Source: Phallusia mammillata (taxonomy: Eukaryota; Chordata; Ascidiacea; Phlebobranchia; Ascidiidae). From it: DNA of 64,000 nucleotides. The notes below the pieces were generated by a model. It was given only the letters and a program-made list of their open reading frames with translations, searched no databases and had not been told where the DNA came from. Position numbers and translations under genes: made by a program. Below, one piece after another: positions 13,759 through 27,599 of the stretch. Location: assembly GCA_003260075.1 (NCBI GenBank), contig QLIY01000070.1, positions 213,349 to 277,348 on the forward strand, given 5' to 3'. Every line of letters begins with the position of its first letter. The first letter of the stretch is position 1.

Positions 13759-13764
13759 AATAAA
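13759..13764 (+). promoter_or_regulatory. Polyadenylation signal, ABCA gene
   Basis: AATAAA about 560 nt after the ABCA stop codon, followed within 30-40 nt by a T/GT-rich stretch. Position and sense strand fit 3'-end formation of the transporter mRNA. Confidence 0.55.
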
Positions 13765-14682
13765 ACATGTTCATATTGTACTGATGACTGTTCTTGTGCA
13801 AGTAAATCAAGTTCAGGGCTTTTATTTACTACACCAAAGATAACGCAATACCTGAAACAAACTGAAAACTATAATAAATAACAAATTATTTAATCTTTGA
13901 CAGAAATACATGAAAGAACTAGACATAGGCGCAGATAAAGGCACAGCAACCCTTGTGGTAGCTCCAAAGCAAAAGTGGAATAACCCTGCAAAGTAGAACA
14001 AACGTTTTTCCGAATAAACTCCAAAAATTGTGCAGTGGTACAACTAGTTTCAGGACACAAAAAATAAATTAGTACGCTTAACAAAGACTCTCTTTTTAAA
14101 ATACCGTTACATTGGACGCTGGTGGTGCGGATTTTCGTCATCGATTATTCAACCAATTACTTGCGTCGTGGTGTGGAACCGGTAAATTCAAGAAAGAATT
14201 GCTATTGTTTGTTTCTTTACTTTTACTTCAAGGTTGCGTTTAGCTCAGTTTCACGTAGGAACGTTCCTGACTTACGTTCCATTATTTTTAAATGAAATGA
14301 TTTGCTTCACCTAAACTTTTGAACTGAACCTATTGGCGAAAGATTTTCACGAAAGTTAAATTTAAAGGTAGGTGCAATTAAACGTTATTTACATCTTTGT
14401 TGACAGGTTATCGCAGACGGGCAGACCCATTATTCGTTTTATTGAAATGTGTTAATATGCTATTCGTTATGTACAGGCAGTTACAAATTCTAGCAAACCT
14501 CTTATTTGCATTGTGTAAAAAGTTTAAATTGATAATTAACAATTTTATGTTAAAAATAATTGCATAACAGTGGATTTATTTTCAGGATAATGGTGTTACA
14601 TTTTGTGTCCACTGCTGGCCACATCATGTAAAAAACAACCACATTACATAGACAACTGTTAAGTGTGTTATGAATTTATTTT

Positions 14683-14693
14683 AATTTATTTCA
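14683..14693 (+). promoter_or_regulatory. Candidate 5' splice acceptor before SPATA6 start
   Basis: A T-rich tract ending in CAG lies 38 nt before the SPATA6 ATG. It could accept a 5' UTR intron or a trans-spliced leader, which ascidians are known to use. The sequence alone cannot decide. Confidence 0.3.
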
Positions 14694-14731
14694 GCTCTTC
14701 AAAAAAAAATATAACCTGGACAGTGGACACA

Positions 14732-17700
14732 ATGCCAAGGAAAAAAGCACTTAAAGTGATAGTGGATATTCATTTCCATGCAGTAAGTTTCTGATTATTG
14801 TTACACTATATCAAGTTTCAATATGAATGTTTATGTGCTCAGATTACTTGTCCAGGAGTTTTTTTGCCTGAACAGCAAGATGTATTTTTAAATGTTGAAG
14901 CGCTTGGTCAGCGCAAACGATCAGAATCAACACCTCCAGTGTTTCCTTTTTTGTTTCATGAAAAGGTAACATTTTGTAGCCTTGTATTTTAACTTAAACT
15001 TCGAAATAAGCAAACTTTGGCATCATTTTTAATAGTGGATTTTATTATTATTTTTAACTGTATTATTGTAGCATCTTCGTGCCAGTCTGCAGAGTATGGC
15101 AGTTGCATGCAGGATTTTTGTTTTTAATTTGCAAGACAATTTTTAGGCGTTGTATGCAGAAGTTTTGCACCAAAGGCATTTAATTGCCCTACCATGACTT
15201 CTATCACTTGCTTTGCGCCTGCTATAATGGGTTGGCATGCTGGTCAGGAACTGCCATGTTGTGTAGACAGGTCTTGGTTGGATAACGTTTTGATGCATCA
15301 GATTGAGTGTTACTAGATGTTCTTTATTTTGCAGCTTCGCTTTGAGAAAGTGTTTAGCCATGCCACAGATCCAGTGCAAGTTGCCTCTGCCTTGTCTGGT
15401 GAAACAGTGCGCATCGAACTGGTTCAACTCACTTATCCTGGTATGTTTAGGACTGATTTCAAACTGTTGTTTAGGTCAATTTTTTTAACAAATATTGTAT
15501 TGTTATCTACTTTGTGTCCATTACAGGTGGTGAACTGCTGGCAACATATGAAGATAATGCACGTGAATTCTTGTTTCCCACACCTCGAATCAGTCCCACT
15601 TACCCAGGAGTTGACAGAGAGGTATTGCTCCAAAGGTCCTCAGCCTTTCCAGGGATCGCACCCAAACTAGAATTTTCTTCACGCACTATTATAAAGGAGG
15701 TAATAGAAATATCAAATATATATATTTAAATGTACTTTGACCCAAATGGCTTTTTACAAAATAGTAACCATTGACAATAAGGTTGTTTGTCTAAGCATCA
15801 CATTTTTGTAAAAACGTTTTGATGGATTGTAATGTAACTGCCATTGGTTTGGTTTTAAAGGTGACTTCAATCAGTGGAAGTGGACATTCAAGGAGGAAAA
15901 AAGAAAGACCACAATCATCGGAGACTGACTTGTATGGGCACAAGAAAAGCAGCTACCCTGAATTTAATGTATTCAGATTTTCTTTTATTTGTGTGACAGG
16001 GTAATTAAGTAAAAATATGTTTATATTTAGCATTCACCAATTGAAGCCTCCACACCACATGTTCAACCTCAGCGTACTTCAATGTCATCATCAACTAAAA
16101 AGAAATCCTCAAAACCATCCTACACTCCCTCTTCACGGCAGAGGGTTGGAAGGTCAAATAGGAGATCTGCAAGTTTGAGTAGAGGTTAGTTTACCTGCAA
16201 ACTGCAACAACCATTCTATGGGTAGGCAGAGGATGCTGACCACATTTAGATGATTCATGTTAAAAACACTGGTCAATTGCACAAAAAGCTTGGGTGCTTT
16301 GAATATATGAGTAACCAGAAGCATTACTATTGCATAGAAATATTTGTATTACTTAACAAAATTAAAAACCATAAAAAATTACAGCAATCCGGTACATTAC
16401 CAATACAATGCTCAGTGCTGAATGTAAAAGACTTCAGCCTATCATACCAAATGTATAAAGGGATCCATGAGTCTACCAAATATGTATGCCCAAACTAACT
16501 TAAAAATGCTTTTAAATGCCACAATGATATGCATGCTGTAATAAGAGTTTACAATAATTGTGTTTTGTTTGTACAGAAACAGCACACAAAGGTTACGAAC
16601 AATCAACAATTGCATCAAGGGCCAGATCTCCATCACCATACACAAGAAGAAGGATGGCTCAGCTTTCTGTGCAAGATCCATTTGATTCTACAGTCAAGAA
16701 CAAGCCGTTTAAAACAGAACTGGAAGACAGGCCAGAATTTGTTGTCAGAAAGGTGGGAAAAAACATTTTACATTATGTCTCAAGTTTGCTACAAACACTT
16801 ACCAGTAAAGCCAGGTATGTAACAACTGTCCAAAGTGGCATTTGAAGAGAAGTTGTATTGTGCGTGAGCTTTATTTGTATGATTTTGCACTAGCTTGAAT
16901 TGACATGCCAAAGGACCAACACACATGCCCAGTTAACATATTTTTGGTGATGGTGGTTATTACTTGTAATTCAAGTGTGGTCCACAGGCAGCAGAAGACA
17001 CATTATCACCCAACAAGGCTCCTCCACCCCTACCTCATGTATCACCATCGCCTGATCGAAGACGCAGAACTCCATCTCCCAGAAACTCAAGCTATTCACC
17101 AGGACGTAGAAAACCCACCCGTAAGTATATTTCAGAGCTTGTTAGCTACCAGAAATTGGCATTTTTTGAATTCTGTTGCTGTAAACTTTAGAGGTTTACT
17201 ACAAGTTATGGAACAAAATATGTCATCTGTAAATTAACCAATTCTTTCTGTGACTTGGCATAAGGTTACATTCATTCAGGTTGATTACAGTGAAAACATA
17301 CAAACGGCCCAATTCACTTGAATGGAAAACGGTCACCCTTTGTCTGTCCTCCAAAATGCCATGTTATCTCTGTTTTGATTTAAGTTTGAACAATGAGTGT
17401 GACTTCACTACTACTACAGCAAGGCTTCTAAAAACTCTTTGGATTATGGCTGGAAATTAACTTTCATTGCACATTACTGATTTTGTTTCATTTATGTTTT
17501 CTTTTTTAAGCTGGGAAACATCTTTCTGACCATGTTACAAGAGATATTGACAGTGAAGGTAAACAAAGTTTTGATGCTATTATTTCACTTTCACATACTT
17601 GACATTCTTTTCAAACACTGCCAATGTAATTTTTTCAACTTTACCAAAAGTATGTATGGTTTATGTGATCAAACACTCATTTGCACAATTTACACAATAT

Positions 17701-20551
17701 TTGAATATCTTATCAGAAAACTTCCATTGACTGCAATATAAACTGATAAGTACACACTGCCTTTGTAGATATATGTTATGTTTGCAAAGTTTTAAGAGCA
17801 GAATTAATTTCAAAAACAGAATTAATTGACCCCAATGAGAGTTTAGGTTAGTGGTTCTCAGCTGGAGGTCTATGGTGATTTTGTGCAACAGGAAAATGTT
17901 TGAAAAAATACATTTTGGATCAAAATTTTCAGCCAAAATGCTTGTTATGTATACCTACTTTATCTTCAAAAATGATTAGTCTTTTTTATTTTTAGTGAGT
18001 TGTTTGGTGGTTCATGGCCTGAAATGGGTTAAAGAACCACTGGTTTAGTTAAAGAAAGCCAAAGATATGTTTTTTTCTCTGATAGACAGTTCATCATTGG
18101 AAGAACGAGAGAAAATAACTTGGTCTAAACCAAAGGGAAGACAATCTCCATTTGTTTATAACAATGCTTCTGCAAGGAAACACAGTGCTTTAAAGTCAGC
18201 TTACTATAGGCCAATCACATCAGGATGCTACACTGAGAGTATCGCCAAGGAGAATCGACATTTAAAGGAATATTTGAACCAGCAGGACTGGCAGAGTGAT
18301 ATGGAGATCCATAGATTAAACGCAGAACATACAAGTTGTCCTTATAACATGACTTTGTCAAGCAGTCGAAGTGAAAATTCTTATCCAGCTTATCGACAGA
18401 GCAGTTTTAGAAAAAAGAAAAATTGTAGCGTTAGATTTGAAAGTGAGTGCTGCAGACTTATTTAGTTAAGTGAGTGCAAATGTTAGTGTCAGGCATCAAG
18501 GTAGCCAAATTAGTACAATACCACAAAAGTAAGTTGAGTCGGCATTCTGGCAGATCAACAAATAGTCACATGCAAAAATTACAAATGTAAAAAGGCTATT
18601 GCTGTCAGGCATAATGTATAAATTAGTATTGCTTTTCCAGCCGTTTCACTATAAATAATCGACATCCTATACAAGATGCCTTCATCAGGATAATGGCTTA
18701 TCTTCACAGACAAATTTTTCAAATGTGGTACTGATAAAGTTAATATGTTTAAGTCCGTTAGCAGACACACAAAAACCACCAATTTAATTACAGACACAGC
18801 TGATCTAATCGACAGCTCATTGCACCAAAGGCCAAGCAGGCCGACTTCTGCACAGAGTGCCCCTGAATCAATTTCATACCGCACACCTAGGCGGGATCTG
18901 TCATTTTCGAAAGCAGATGATTATGATGAACCTTCTAATGTGAGGTATGTCATTGTATGACCAGCAAATCTTTAGGAATGCATACTTTGGTTAGTGCTTC
19001 ATTGTTTGACACTCGTAGACTTTACCGTTTAGTCACTTATGTGATTCAATAGCTTGTATTGACATAGGGTGTTTGACATTGGTGCAATTTTCCATAAAGA
19101 AGTGCGCCAAGATAGTTCGACTCCCTACTTGTGCTTTACCGTGTAAGCTGGTGCCAGTCCATTTTCCCATTGCTCAAAATATGCTAAGTAAAAGATATCA
19201 AAGTATTACGTATGCAATTCGCTCCTTGTAAAATTAATGAACACTTTGCTTCCAGAAGAAGCAAGCTTACTCCGGGTTCGATTCTTTTCCGAACTCCTCT
19301 GCGAGAACGTTTCGGCACCGACGAGCCGTCGCCCTATGAGAAGATCCGGGATCGAGTAAGAGATCTACTCAGGTCGCCTAGAGCCACTCAGATAGTGGTA
19401 AGTGGAATTGACCAACGGTACCAGGGTTGGTGTAAACAGGGTCAGATGAGAGTTATTTGTACAAGCATGGTATTTCCTATGCCGCCGCTTTAAAAATTGC
19501 CAAATAATTTTCAGTCTTTGTTTTTCTCCTATTAATTCTTTTCCCAATAATCCAACAGCGTAATATTTGGGCGTATTTTAATTTCATTGAGGGTTTAGGT
19601 TTGTGTAACAAAACATTTGGTCCTGACTGAACAGAATTACCTTATTACTTAAGCTGATGGCTTATTGTTTGTTTGTTTCGCAGGACGATTCGATCAGCGA
19701 GGCAAACGAACGTTATTGGGCTCGACGAAGCCGAACTCCATCTCCACGATCACCAAGGTATTATTGAGTAAGTTCAAATAAGTGTTGTTTGTAATAAATT
19801 TCAGTATCATCAAAAAAGCTTAGGTATCTGACCGCTGCTGCGTTACTTTGCGGAATTATTCTTTAAAAGCGGTTAAAAGTATTGTATTGCTGCATAAACG
19901 ATCATGACACGTTGCGCGGTTTGACTTATTCGGGGCCCAACGCACATTAAAGGCAACTTGGTAAAGTACTTGAACTGCGTCAAACTCATAATGTGATCCT
20001 TAGTTGTAATTGAAACCCACTGTTGACAATGTGTGTTGTGGTAGCCCACATTGGGAATTTTGTTTTATATCGCAGGGAACCATAGAGTCATGTAAATTGT
20101 AAGGGATTATGGTCAAGTTTTGCTGGTCAAAGTCCCACTCTCATACAGATGCCAAAATAAGCCAAACTCACTTCTTGTAGATGCAACGAATGTCGTTATA
20201 AAGGTTAAACAGTTTGCTTTCTGCATGTCAGTCAATTTCTGTATTCTGTTAAGGCAGGTTTATACCTGGATGAAACAGAATCCGACCTGGTTGACAGCGA
20301 TTGATTGAATAAAGTACAATAGGGCAGTTGCGCGGAGACTCGATAAAACTTTTTGGTACCACTGGTATAGCATTGCGTTTTAAAGGTTTGCATTGCACAG
20401 GTCGTCAGTGACCGTTCGACTGGGCGCTGACAGTTACTGGAACGAACGCGCCAGCGAATACACCGGTCAGTCACATCGTCGCGTATTCGAACATAGCATG
20501 GATAAAATGTACGACGACATTTACCACAACATCAGAAGTTCCGATCCTTGA
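14732..20551 (+). CDS. SPATA6: Spermatogenesis-associated protein 6-like
   Basis: Complete gene. Exons 14732-14782, 14843-14965, 15335-15440, 15527-15699, 15861-15968, 16031-16184, 16577-16752, 16988-17120, 17511-17558, 18086-18442, 18794-18944, 19256-19397, 19684-19757, 20401-20551 sum to 1947 nt (648 aa) with all phases agreeing. The first ~125 residues match the SPATA6 N-terminal domain: ITCPGVFLPEQQDVFLNV, then LRFEKVFSHATDPVQV, ELVQLTYPGGELLATYEDN and REFLFPTPRISPTYPGVD, ending APKLEFSSRTIIKE. The middle is Ser/Arg/Pro-rich and probably disordered. The C-terminus has a conserved PSPYEKIRDRVRDLLRS block. In mammals SPATA6 is needed to build the sperm neck (connecting piece); the same role here is inferred. 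The start was chosen because the ATG opens directly into the conserved domain. MITEs sit in the introns at 15082-15271 and 17849-18042. Confidence 0.9.
15082..15271. mobile_element. hAT-type MITE, CCAGTCTGCAGA family
   Basis: About 190 bp starting CCAGTCTGCAGAG and ending GTGTAGACAGG, aligned along its length with the element at 40496-40701 (shared AAAGGCATTTAATTG, CTTGCTTTGCGCCT, GGAACTGCCATGTT). Flanking 8-mers match at only 6 of 8, so this is an older copy. In SPATA6 intron 2. Confidence 0.8.
17849..18042. mobile_element. hAT-type MITE, TAGTGGTTCTCAGC family
   Basis: 194 bp; ends TAGTGGTTCTCAGC and TTAAAGAACCACTG are inverted repeats related to the element at 7489-7887. Flanking 8-mers GTTTAGGT (17841-17848) and GTTTAGTT (18043-18050) match at 7 of 8. 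In SPATA6 intron 9, ending 43 nt before the next exon. Confidence 0.85.
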
Positions 20552-22299
20552 AGCAGTTTTATATTCAATATAGTCCTACATGTTCCAATTTCGTTTGATC
20601 CGCTTTCGGTTTTTTTTATTAGGCATTTTTCTGGGGTTCCAAATTAGCATCGAATAACGCCTCGGTTTAGTAAAACCTTGGATCTTAAGCCCATCTCAGG
20701 ACCTTTTCTTTGAGTAAAAAGTATGGATCAATGTGTTTATGTCGTCGAATATCTATCCTTCAAGCCTACAATTACTGTGTTACTTAATTTAGTCTTTAGC
20801 AACCAAAAGATATATATGTATTGTTCCGTTAGGTGTCACACTTTTGTGCAGTGACTTGTTACAGAGCACCGCAGGCATTTGGCTTTCGCATCATATTTTA
20901 TTTTTGTATTCTCAACGCTTGCTCGACCAAAGCTCTTCTATTCGCTGGTTGCTTCAACAGAATTTTAGCCTGCACGTTGTATATTGTTGCACTAGGTTTT
21001 AAAAAGGGTTTTGTTTTATGGTAGCTTTTTAACCCCAGTAATTAAAATAAATTAACCAACCTCTCAGTTGACTGAGTTTGATTTTTTTAGTGTTTAATTT
21101 TTTGATTTGTAAAAATTACCCGTTTTCCCGGGAAATTTTTACCCCTTGTTGAATTTCACGTTGCTTGGAGATACAAGGATAGGATAAAAATTCTGACACT
21201 AAAGCGATGAAAAAATTTTATATGCTGTAATCCATTGCTCTCACAATATCATGCACAACTTTTCTAAAATTTATTTTATGCAACAGTTTTTGGGTATTGT
21301 AAAAAAAACGTAATTTTTTGATAAACCGGTCTTGAAATAATAGGGGACATGAATAGGTGAGAACCTTGTGGTTAGTACGTACGAAACTTTAGTTTTTGAA
21401 ATTGATTAAGTTCATTGGCATTTTTGTATTATTACTGTCATATAAAACTTAAAAGTTTTCGAAACAATGTGTGTCCTTGTTTGTATAACATGCCACGATT
21501 TTCCATATACACTAAGTTTATCCATATTCAATCCCAACTTTATCCAAGCAAAGTTTGCCACAATAGGCTGCATTTGTTGTACAGTTTGTTGTATATGTAG
21601 TGGGCCCATTTTAATGTTGTACATCCCACTTATCACTTGACAAACTTTAGCAAGCATCAAACCATGTGTGTAGAGCATTAGTAGAAGCGTGTATATTTTT
21701 GTCGTAGTTTTGACCCGAGCGTTTCCTGCATGACGTGTATAAAGATGACGTACCCCGTAGCTTTTCTCCGGCATCTAGCGATTTTTTGCAGACTGTTTCA
21801 TATTTTTGTATTACCGTTAGAAATTCGTATGAAGGTTTACAAATAAAGTTTTATATATTCAACCTTGCTTGTTTATTTTGTTGTTTTGATTTTTTTGCAA
21901 GCAATATACATTAACCTCGATTAACCCGAACCTATTTGGACCAAAAAAATGTCCGGATTAGGCGAAGACCCTGATTAACCGATGTCGATCAGTTTGTCTT
22001 ACCACATTACAAATCATTTGTACCTCGAGTTTTACCCGAATTAGGCGAAGATCCGGATTCACCGAGGTGGTATTTTAAGCCAAATCTGTATGTTCCCTGC
22101 ACTAAATAGGTTTAAAATACTTTAACACTGATATCATACCTATGTATATCATACAGCATTACTGCGCAAGTTTCTACTTGTTTTTGTTTTAGAAACCCGG
22201 TTTTGTGGTTATCGCAAAAACAGGGTAAATCCCTTTTTCCTCTATATTATGCCAGTGGCACTTACCATGCTCCCAATATACTTGAAAGTTAAAGCAGTT
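20552..22299. other. SPATA6 3' UTR and AT-rich intergenic DNA
   Basis: No gene recognised. Two sense AATAAA motifs (21046-21051 and 21842-21847) are possible polyadenylation signals for SPATA6. A pogo/Tigger-like repeat remnant lies at about 21914-22068. Short ORFs here show no recognisable domains. Confidence 0.6.
21914..22068. repeat. Possible pogo/Tigger-like MITE remnant
   Basis: The left end reads ACCTCGATTAACCCGAAC and the right end is an imperfect inverted counterpart, CCGGATTCACCGAGGT. Related motifs recur inside, such as CCGGATTAGGCGAAG. The CCTCGATTA-type end resembles pogo/Tigger termini. No clean TA duplication can be assigned, so the class is tentative. Confidence 0.4.
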
Positions 22300-22867
22300 A
22301 TAAGCTACAATTCCATGCACCTTTAATGTGTGACTGATGTTGATAGATTTTTACATTGGCGATAAATTGCAAACGGATGCGTATGTCCCAATAGTGCACC
22401 TTTTAAGGGTCCAAGCTCGCTGTGCAAACAAGCTGATGCGCACGAGTTGAAGCGACAAGTCCACGTTTCAACACCTTCGCTATTGTTGCGATAGGAGCGA
22501 TTGACCAATGGGGGCGTCTCCAGGCAGTTTGATTGATTGCCTGCGATCGGCCGGTCAGACGCTTCCAAGGAGAGGAAGGTTGTCGGACGTGATGGAGGCA
22601 ATCGGCTTGCGCGAAGTGCATGTTTGATGGTCGTTTAAAGTAGAAATCGGCAACAACTTCCAGAAGACGTTTGCGTTCAGCGCAGGAAAGGTCACTCGCT
22701 GGGTCAATTTGGCGCCTTGTCAGACCAATGCTCCCGAGGTCGTGATTGTTTATATATCGTACCGCCTGCCACAGGATCTCACTTTGATTGCTTCTTATTC
22801 TTAAGGTTTCTGTTCCGCGTGCGCAGTGTTGCGGTTTCGCGTTGTTCCTGGAGTAAAAACGAGCCGC

Positions 22868-22920
<53 letters not shown>

Positions 22921-25900
22921 AGCAGCCGCTCAAAGGAGAATTTAACTAATTTTCCCACAGAGAAATTCGCACAAAACGTTCGTGCCTTTCCAATGAGCCG
23001 AGCGCAAATATTGTAACCGCGATTTACGTAAAGATCGCAGTTCTGATATACTTTATCGTCTGCCATTTAGGTCGCCCGGATCAATGTTTTGAATATATCA
23101 ACAGCAACTGGTCGGTGTACAAAGGCGTGTGAACTCGAACGTTGCCTGTAGATCAAGTGGTTCACACAAAAGCCCAAAGGTTTACTTTGCAAGTGAATGT
23201 TGGTGATGTAACCGGTGTATTATTCACACGAGAACCCTGAAAGCCAATTCTTAAGCTTCAATCATCACAAGCCTATTGGTTGTGAAAGCTTTTCTTTTCG
23301 TCGCCCCCAAACAGTTTAATGAAATACTTACGCATACCGTAATACGCCCGTGGTAGCGAAACTTCCAGACGTCCATTACCAATGTGGCTTTGTCGAGGGG
23401 TATTAACCCCGCTTAGGATGGGGGCAGAAGGTGGGGTAGAGGACACTCGACAAACCCGTCGCTCAGCACGGGGGCGGTGACGCAATATGCGAGGCTTGGG
23501 AACCGGCTTAAAGTTCTTTATCATGGCGCGATGACGACAGCGTCAGTAGTACCGTGACGCATTTATTCCGAGGGCTTTGTGACGAACATACCTGGATTTC
23601 GACTTTGTCAACAAATGTCAAACATTCGACGGACAACTGTTACGCGGTACTTCGTCCCCGTGAGAAAATTGCCCGAGCCATTGTTGGCCTCTAGGCGCGG
23701 TCGCACGAAAGGCCCAGCGCCCACTTTCACCGTCCACTCTAAACCCTCAGACGGAACTGAATCAATTTGAACCACCGCCCTGTTTATTTCTAAGTCTCGC
23801 TCGCATTCAAGACAAGTGTTCCAGTGACACATGTGCCTGATCTGTAAAACAACAGAAAAATAAAAGAGAATTTCTTCATTGGACTGATTTGACTTTTTTA
23901 CGTTTTACTTTCTGATTACATCTTGCCTACACTATGACGACATGCTTCGGTTAAAATTGCTCCGGTCCTTTTAGTCAGACAACGAATTTGATAAATTCCC
24001 AAATTGAAACAAAACCTCGAGGTGGCGCCAAAGCGTGGTTGCTTTAGCGCCGACAAATATTTTTTTAACTGGTCCAAATCGTTATGGTGTTGACAGTGGG
24101 GGTAAAATTAGCCGACGTTTTTGTCCATATTGCCAACAGCTCTTCACAAAGGTCATTTGCGCCATCAGTGTGGAGTGACTGCCTCGCTCCATTAGCATTG
24201 CATAATGGCGAAAGTGCTTGTCTCTATGAGTGCTGACGCTCCTTTCTCGCAGCCGTGTTGTTGTAAGCCCTTGGATAACACCTACTCGCCACATCTTTTC
24301 AGGCCGGACTTGATGCTCCATTCAGCGTGTTAGTCGGCGCTTTTAAAACTCCGTGTTTGTCTACGAGCATTGTTAAGGTCTATGTTCATCGCGCCTGGCA
24401 GTTTAGGAAGCGGGCGGCTCTTGCCCTAAGCGGCACGCAAGGAGTTTAGTTTACGCAACCTTCGTTAATTGCGCGGCGCGCGTAGAGCGTAATCACTCGT
24501 AGATTGGCGTGACGCAACCGCGCTTTCCCACGAAGTCAAAAATAGCAGAATGATGTATCTGCGGACGCCCTTCGCAAAGCGACTTGCACATGTCGGGCCT
24601 ATTTTCGTGTCCGACCCGATGCTGTCTACAAACTTCGCGCAGGTTCTGGAGTGCGACAAGCTCGAGATGAGGTCAGCAGGAAACGACGCCAGGTCACTCG
24701 TGGTTACGTGGGGCTGCGGCATTGCCACAGGTAAGGCGCCTTTCCTCAAAACAAGCGTGTGTGGAAAACAATGCGCCCTGAACGAGGAACTGATGAAAGT
24801 TTAGCGTGCACGGGTTACTCAGCAGAAAGCCGGATGCTCTTTTCTTAGTGAGCGAATATTAGTTACAAAAAATGTGTGTTAGCCGTAGGCAAACAGCACG
24901 CGCCCTCGCGGGATGACCAGACGAACGTTGTCTGTTGATTGTACAGAGTTGACTTGAAAGATGTAAAATCTTTTGTGTCGCGACTCGCTTTTGAAGTGAC
25001 GCGCGTTCGTCAAACAGCATACGTCATGCGCCTTGTGCACACATCACGTCATCTTAAGGAGGAAACGGCGTGCTTGAGAAAAATTTCTGTCCCGATGTGG
25101 ATTATCCCGAAGGAAAGGTACCAGTGCCCTCAACTGAAATTGTAACCCGATTCGGTGTTAAAACTTCCAGTGAAGACCCCGGGGGCGCGGTTCCATCCAC
25201 CTCGACTGTGGTTTCGCGTCTCTGTTAATCAACTCGGATTCGCCAGCTTGCAACTCGCACGATTTCGAAACCACCGCATCACTTGGACGCCAAATGTTGC
25301 CGTCGGTAATCAACATTCTCACATCGGCTAATTGATCGTTCTCGCCAGTGATATGCAAGTGACCGTGACAGAGCGGTAACTCGATGAGTTTGTCATGGCT
25401 GTGGGTTCGCTTTCTTCCCACATCTCACGATTGTTTGCTTTCACCGCCAGTTCCTGCGGCCATCCGCCTCGTCACAGTCGCGCTCACTTCGCAAACAACG
25501 GCGCGGAAACACTGCAAAAAAGTGCCCGTTTCCTCGCTTTTGGCACGACGCTCGACCGGTATTGGAGGCCGCAAAGGGTTACAGGTTTGTCGCGAATTCA
25601 AACGACATGCAGGAAATATGCCGGCTTGGCGTGGGTTTGGGTTTCTAGTAAGCTGACCTGTAATGCCTTAGACACCTCTGTTGTGCGTTGCAAACTGTTA
25701 GCGCGATCAGTTGCAGAGTGGACCACCCTGGCAAGTACGCAGTAGTGCTAAACTTTCAGATACTCTAGCTGAGTCTTGATACGCGCGGAGTGCACGGCGA
25801 TTTGGATTACGACATTGCGGCATTTTGTAAGGGTGAGAAATACTACGAGGCGCGGCAGCTCGCACACCACAGCCAGCTGACTTCAAACGCCACGACAGTA

Positions 25901-27599
25901 TCGGTCGTTATTCTGTTTGCTTGTTGGCTCGCAACAGTGTAAAATGTCAAGCGCAGAGCTACTTCAGACCCTGGCGTTTCCGAGTTGGCCAGCAGCACAG
26001 TAAGTTTCACATGCAAACAAGCATTGGGCATCGATGGACTGTAGCACGCCCTTTTGAGGGAGTTCGCCGAAATGATAATTACAAACGTCGATGGAAGAGT
26101 GTACTCTTTGTCGCATTAATCACTGTAATTATCAGGTGTCGAAAGGCCAGGCACAATAGAGCGCCTATGACCCGCGGACTTTTTGTCCTGACGTCATGGC
26201 ATTTAACGTATTAATGTTAGTTAAAAGAAGAGAAATTAGCAACTTCGAAAACTATCACAAATTGCGGCGCGCCTTCAGCAAAAGGGTTTCTCACGCATTC
26301 AGGTCTGATTCAAAGATAGCTCGGTACGCCTCGGCCAATATCGCTAGGCGAACCACAGAATTCCAATTCGATGCCAGTCGTAAAACAAAGCGGGCAGATA
26401 GCAGTCTCTTACTAGCAAACTTTGGTCTCGTTAAAGATACAAGCACAAAGGGAATGCGCCTTTGTTCCACCGTGTGTCCGATCGTAAACGCCACCTATCG
26501 AGATTTTTGCTCTGTTTTGATGTCGGAGAGAGAGAGAGTGAGCAAGTGACCTGTTTTGTCTCCTGTGGCATGTGCGGAGGCGCCATTCCGGCAGAAGAGG
26601 ACATAGACCGTCGTACTATTCCAAGGCGACTCAAGCGCCACAAAGCGTGTCGGTTGGTCCTGAGGCAGGGAAAAAAGGTACACTTGGAATGCAAAATCGC
26701 CAATTTCATAAACCTAGATTACATATAAAATGGTCGAACAGGAGCGTGGCGGACATTAGGCTTATTAAACGAGGCTATATGATAGCTAAAGTTACCGATG
26801 TTCAGGTTTACGGAAAGAAGTTATCGTTGTCCAGTTAAAGCTGAAATAAAAGTTTGAGCTATTGGAACGCTGCGTGGGTTTTTGACGAGCTTGTGATTAT
26901 CGTCGTCCGGCGTGTTTGTTCGAGGCAAACAGAAAACACATAAAAAATGTAAAGTGACAAAAAGCCGAGAGCTCTGTCGTTTCGCTGACAGTTTGGCAGG
27001 TCGTAAAAGCGAGTCTTGGTCGCAAAAGCGATCAAAGGTTACAAGCATGCTGATGCAAACAAATCTGACCCGGTTTGGTCGAGATTTAGGGTTGACAGTT
27101 TTGGACATTACGTGACTTTGCAGCGAATTCTGAGTTGATTTTATAGTTGTAACTTGTTTACTCTAAAGTGTTATACACGAGTTTTACTTGCGTTGAGGTT
27201 TATTTATGTTGTTGAATATATGTGTTGCAGTGTGCACATATTTACTATTTATTTTTGTTAACATGCTGGTATTGGCTATCAAGTTTGCTTGAAAACGGAT
27301 TTAAAATGGAAAGAGTCGACATAAACCAGGACTGCTCGATGTTGAATTTCGAAGTGCCCGAAACAGAATATTCCAGTGACTTTTTGTCCAAGCGCGGACT
27401 CGCCGACAACCAAGCAGACTCTGCAACATCTCATTCACGAAACGCCACAGCGGTTTGCACTTGCCCACAATCGCAAAGTCGGCAACACAACCGATTTACC
27501 AACGGACTGCATTGTCAGCATCACAAATCGCCCTCGCGACGGGACAAGCTTTTAAAAGCTCGAAAACTGTGCGCCCGCCATAGTGTGGACAAATACACG
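22300..27599. other. CpG-rich non-coding region upstream of hedgehog
   Basis: No gene recognised. Base composition changes sharply here: individual 60-base lines carry 7-9 CpG and about 50% GC (for example 24481-24540), against 0-2 CpG in most SPATA6 and RanBP2 introns. Many short ORFs occur on both strands, as expected from high GC, but none shows a familiar domain, coding periodicity with splice sites, or a partner exon. The region probably holds hedgehog cis-regulatory DNA. A 50-nt poly-G run at 22870-22919 interrupts it. Confidence 0.5.
22870..22919. other. Poly-G run, 50 nt (suspected disguised gap)
   Basis: Uninterrupted G homopolymer in intergenic DNA. Similar runs elsewhere in the window behave like assembly joins. 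Any glycine- or proline-rich ORF through it is an artefact. Confidence 0.8.

Larger units (their letters stand above)
13197..14731. other. ABCA 3' UTR and intergenic spacer
   Basis: No coding region recognised. After the ABCA stop there is a 3' UTR with a short tandem repeat at 13447-13550, then an AATAAA at 13759-13764 followed by a GT-rich stretch, the best polyadenylation signal for the transporter. The rest is AT-rich. A pyrimidine tract ending in CAG at 14691-14693 lies about 40 nt before the next start codon. Confidence 0.6.

Noticed and set aside
13361..13810. 149-codon reverse-strand ORF over the ABCA 3' UTR
   Set aside because: Low-complexity composition from a tandem repeat, no recognisable domain, antisense to the 3' UTR.
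22300..27221. Possible undescribed gene cluster in the GC-rich region upstream of hedgehog
   Set aside because: Many ORFs of 60-170 codons occur on both strands but none has a domain, consistent splice joins or an adjoining exon. High CpG/GC explains the ORF density.
27222..27599. In-frame N-terminal extension of hedgehog from 27222 or 27306
   Set aside because: It would place about 100-125 Ser/Arg/His-rich residues before the hydrophobic signal segment. The ATG at 27600 gives a more usual secreted start, but the extension is not excluded.
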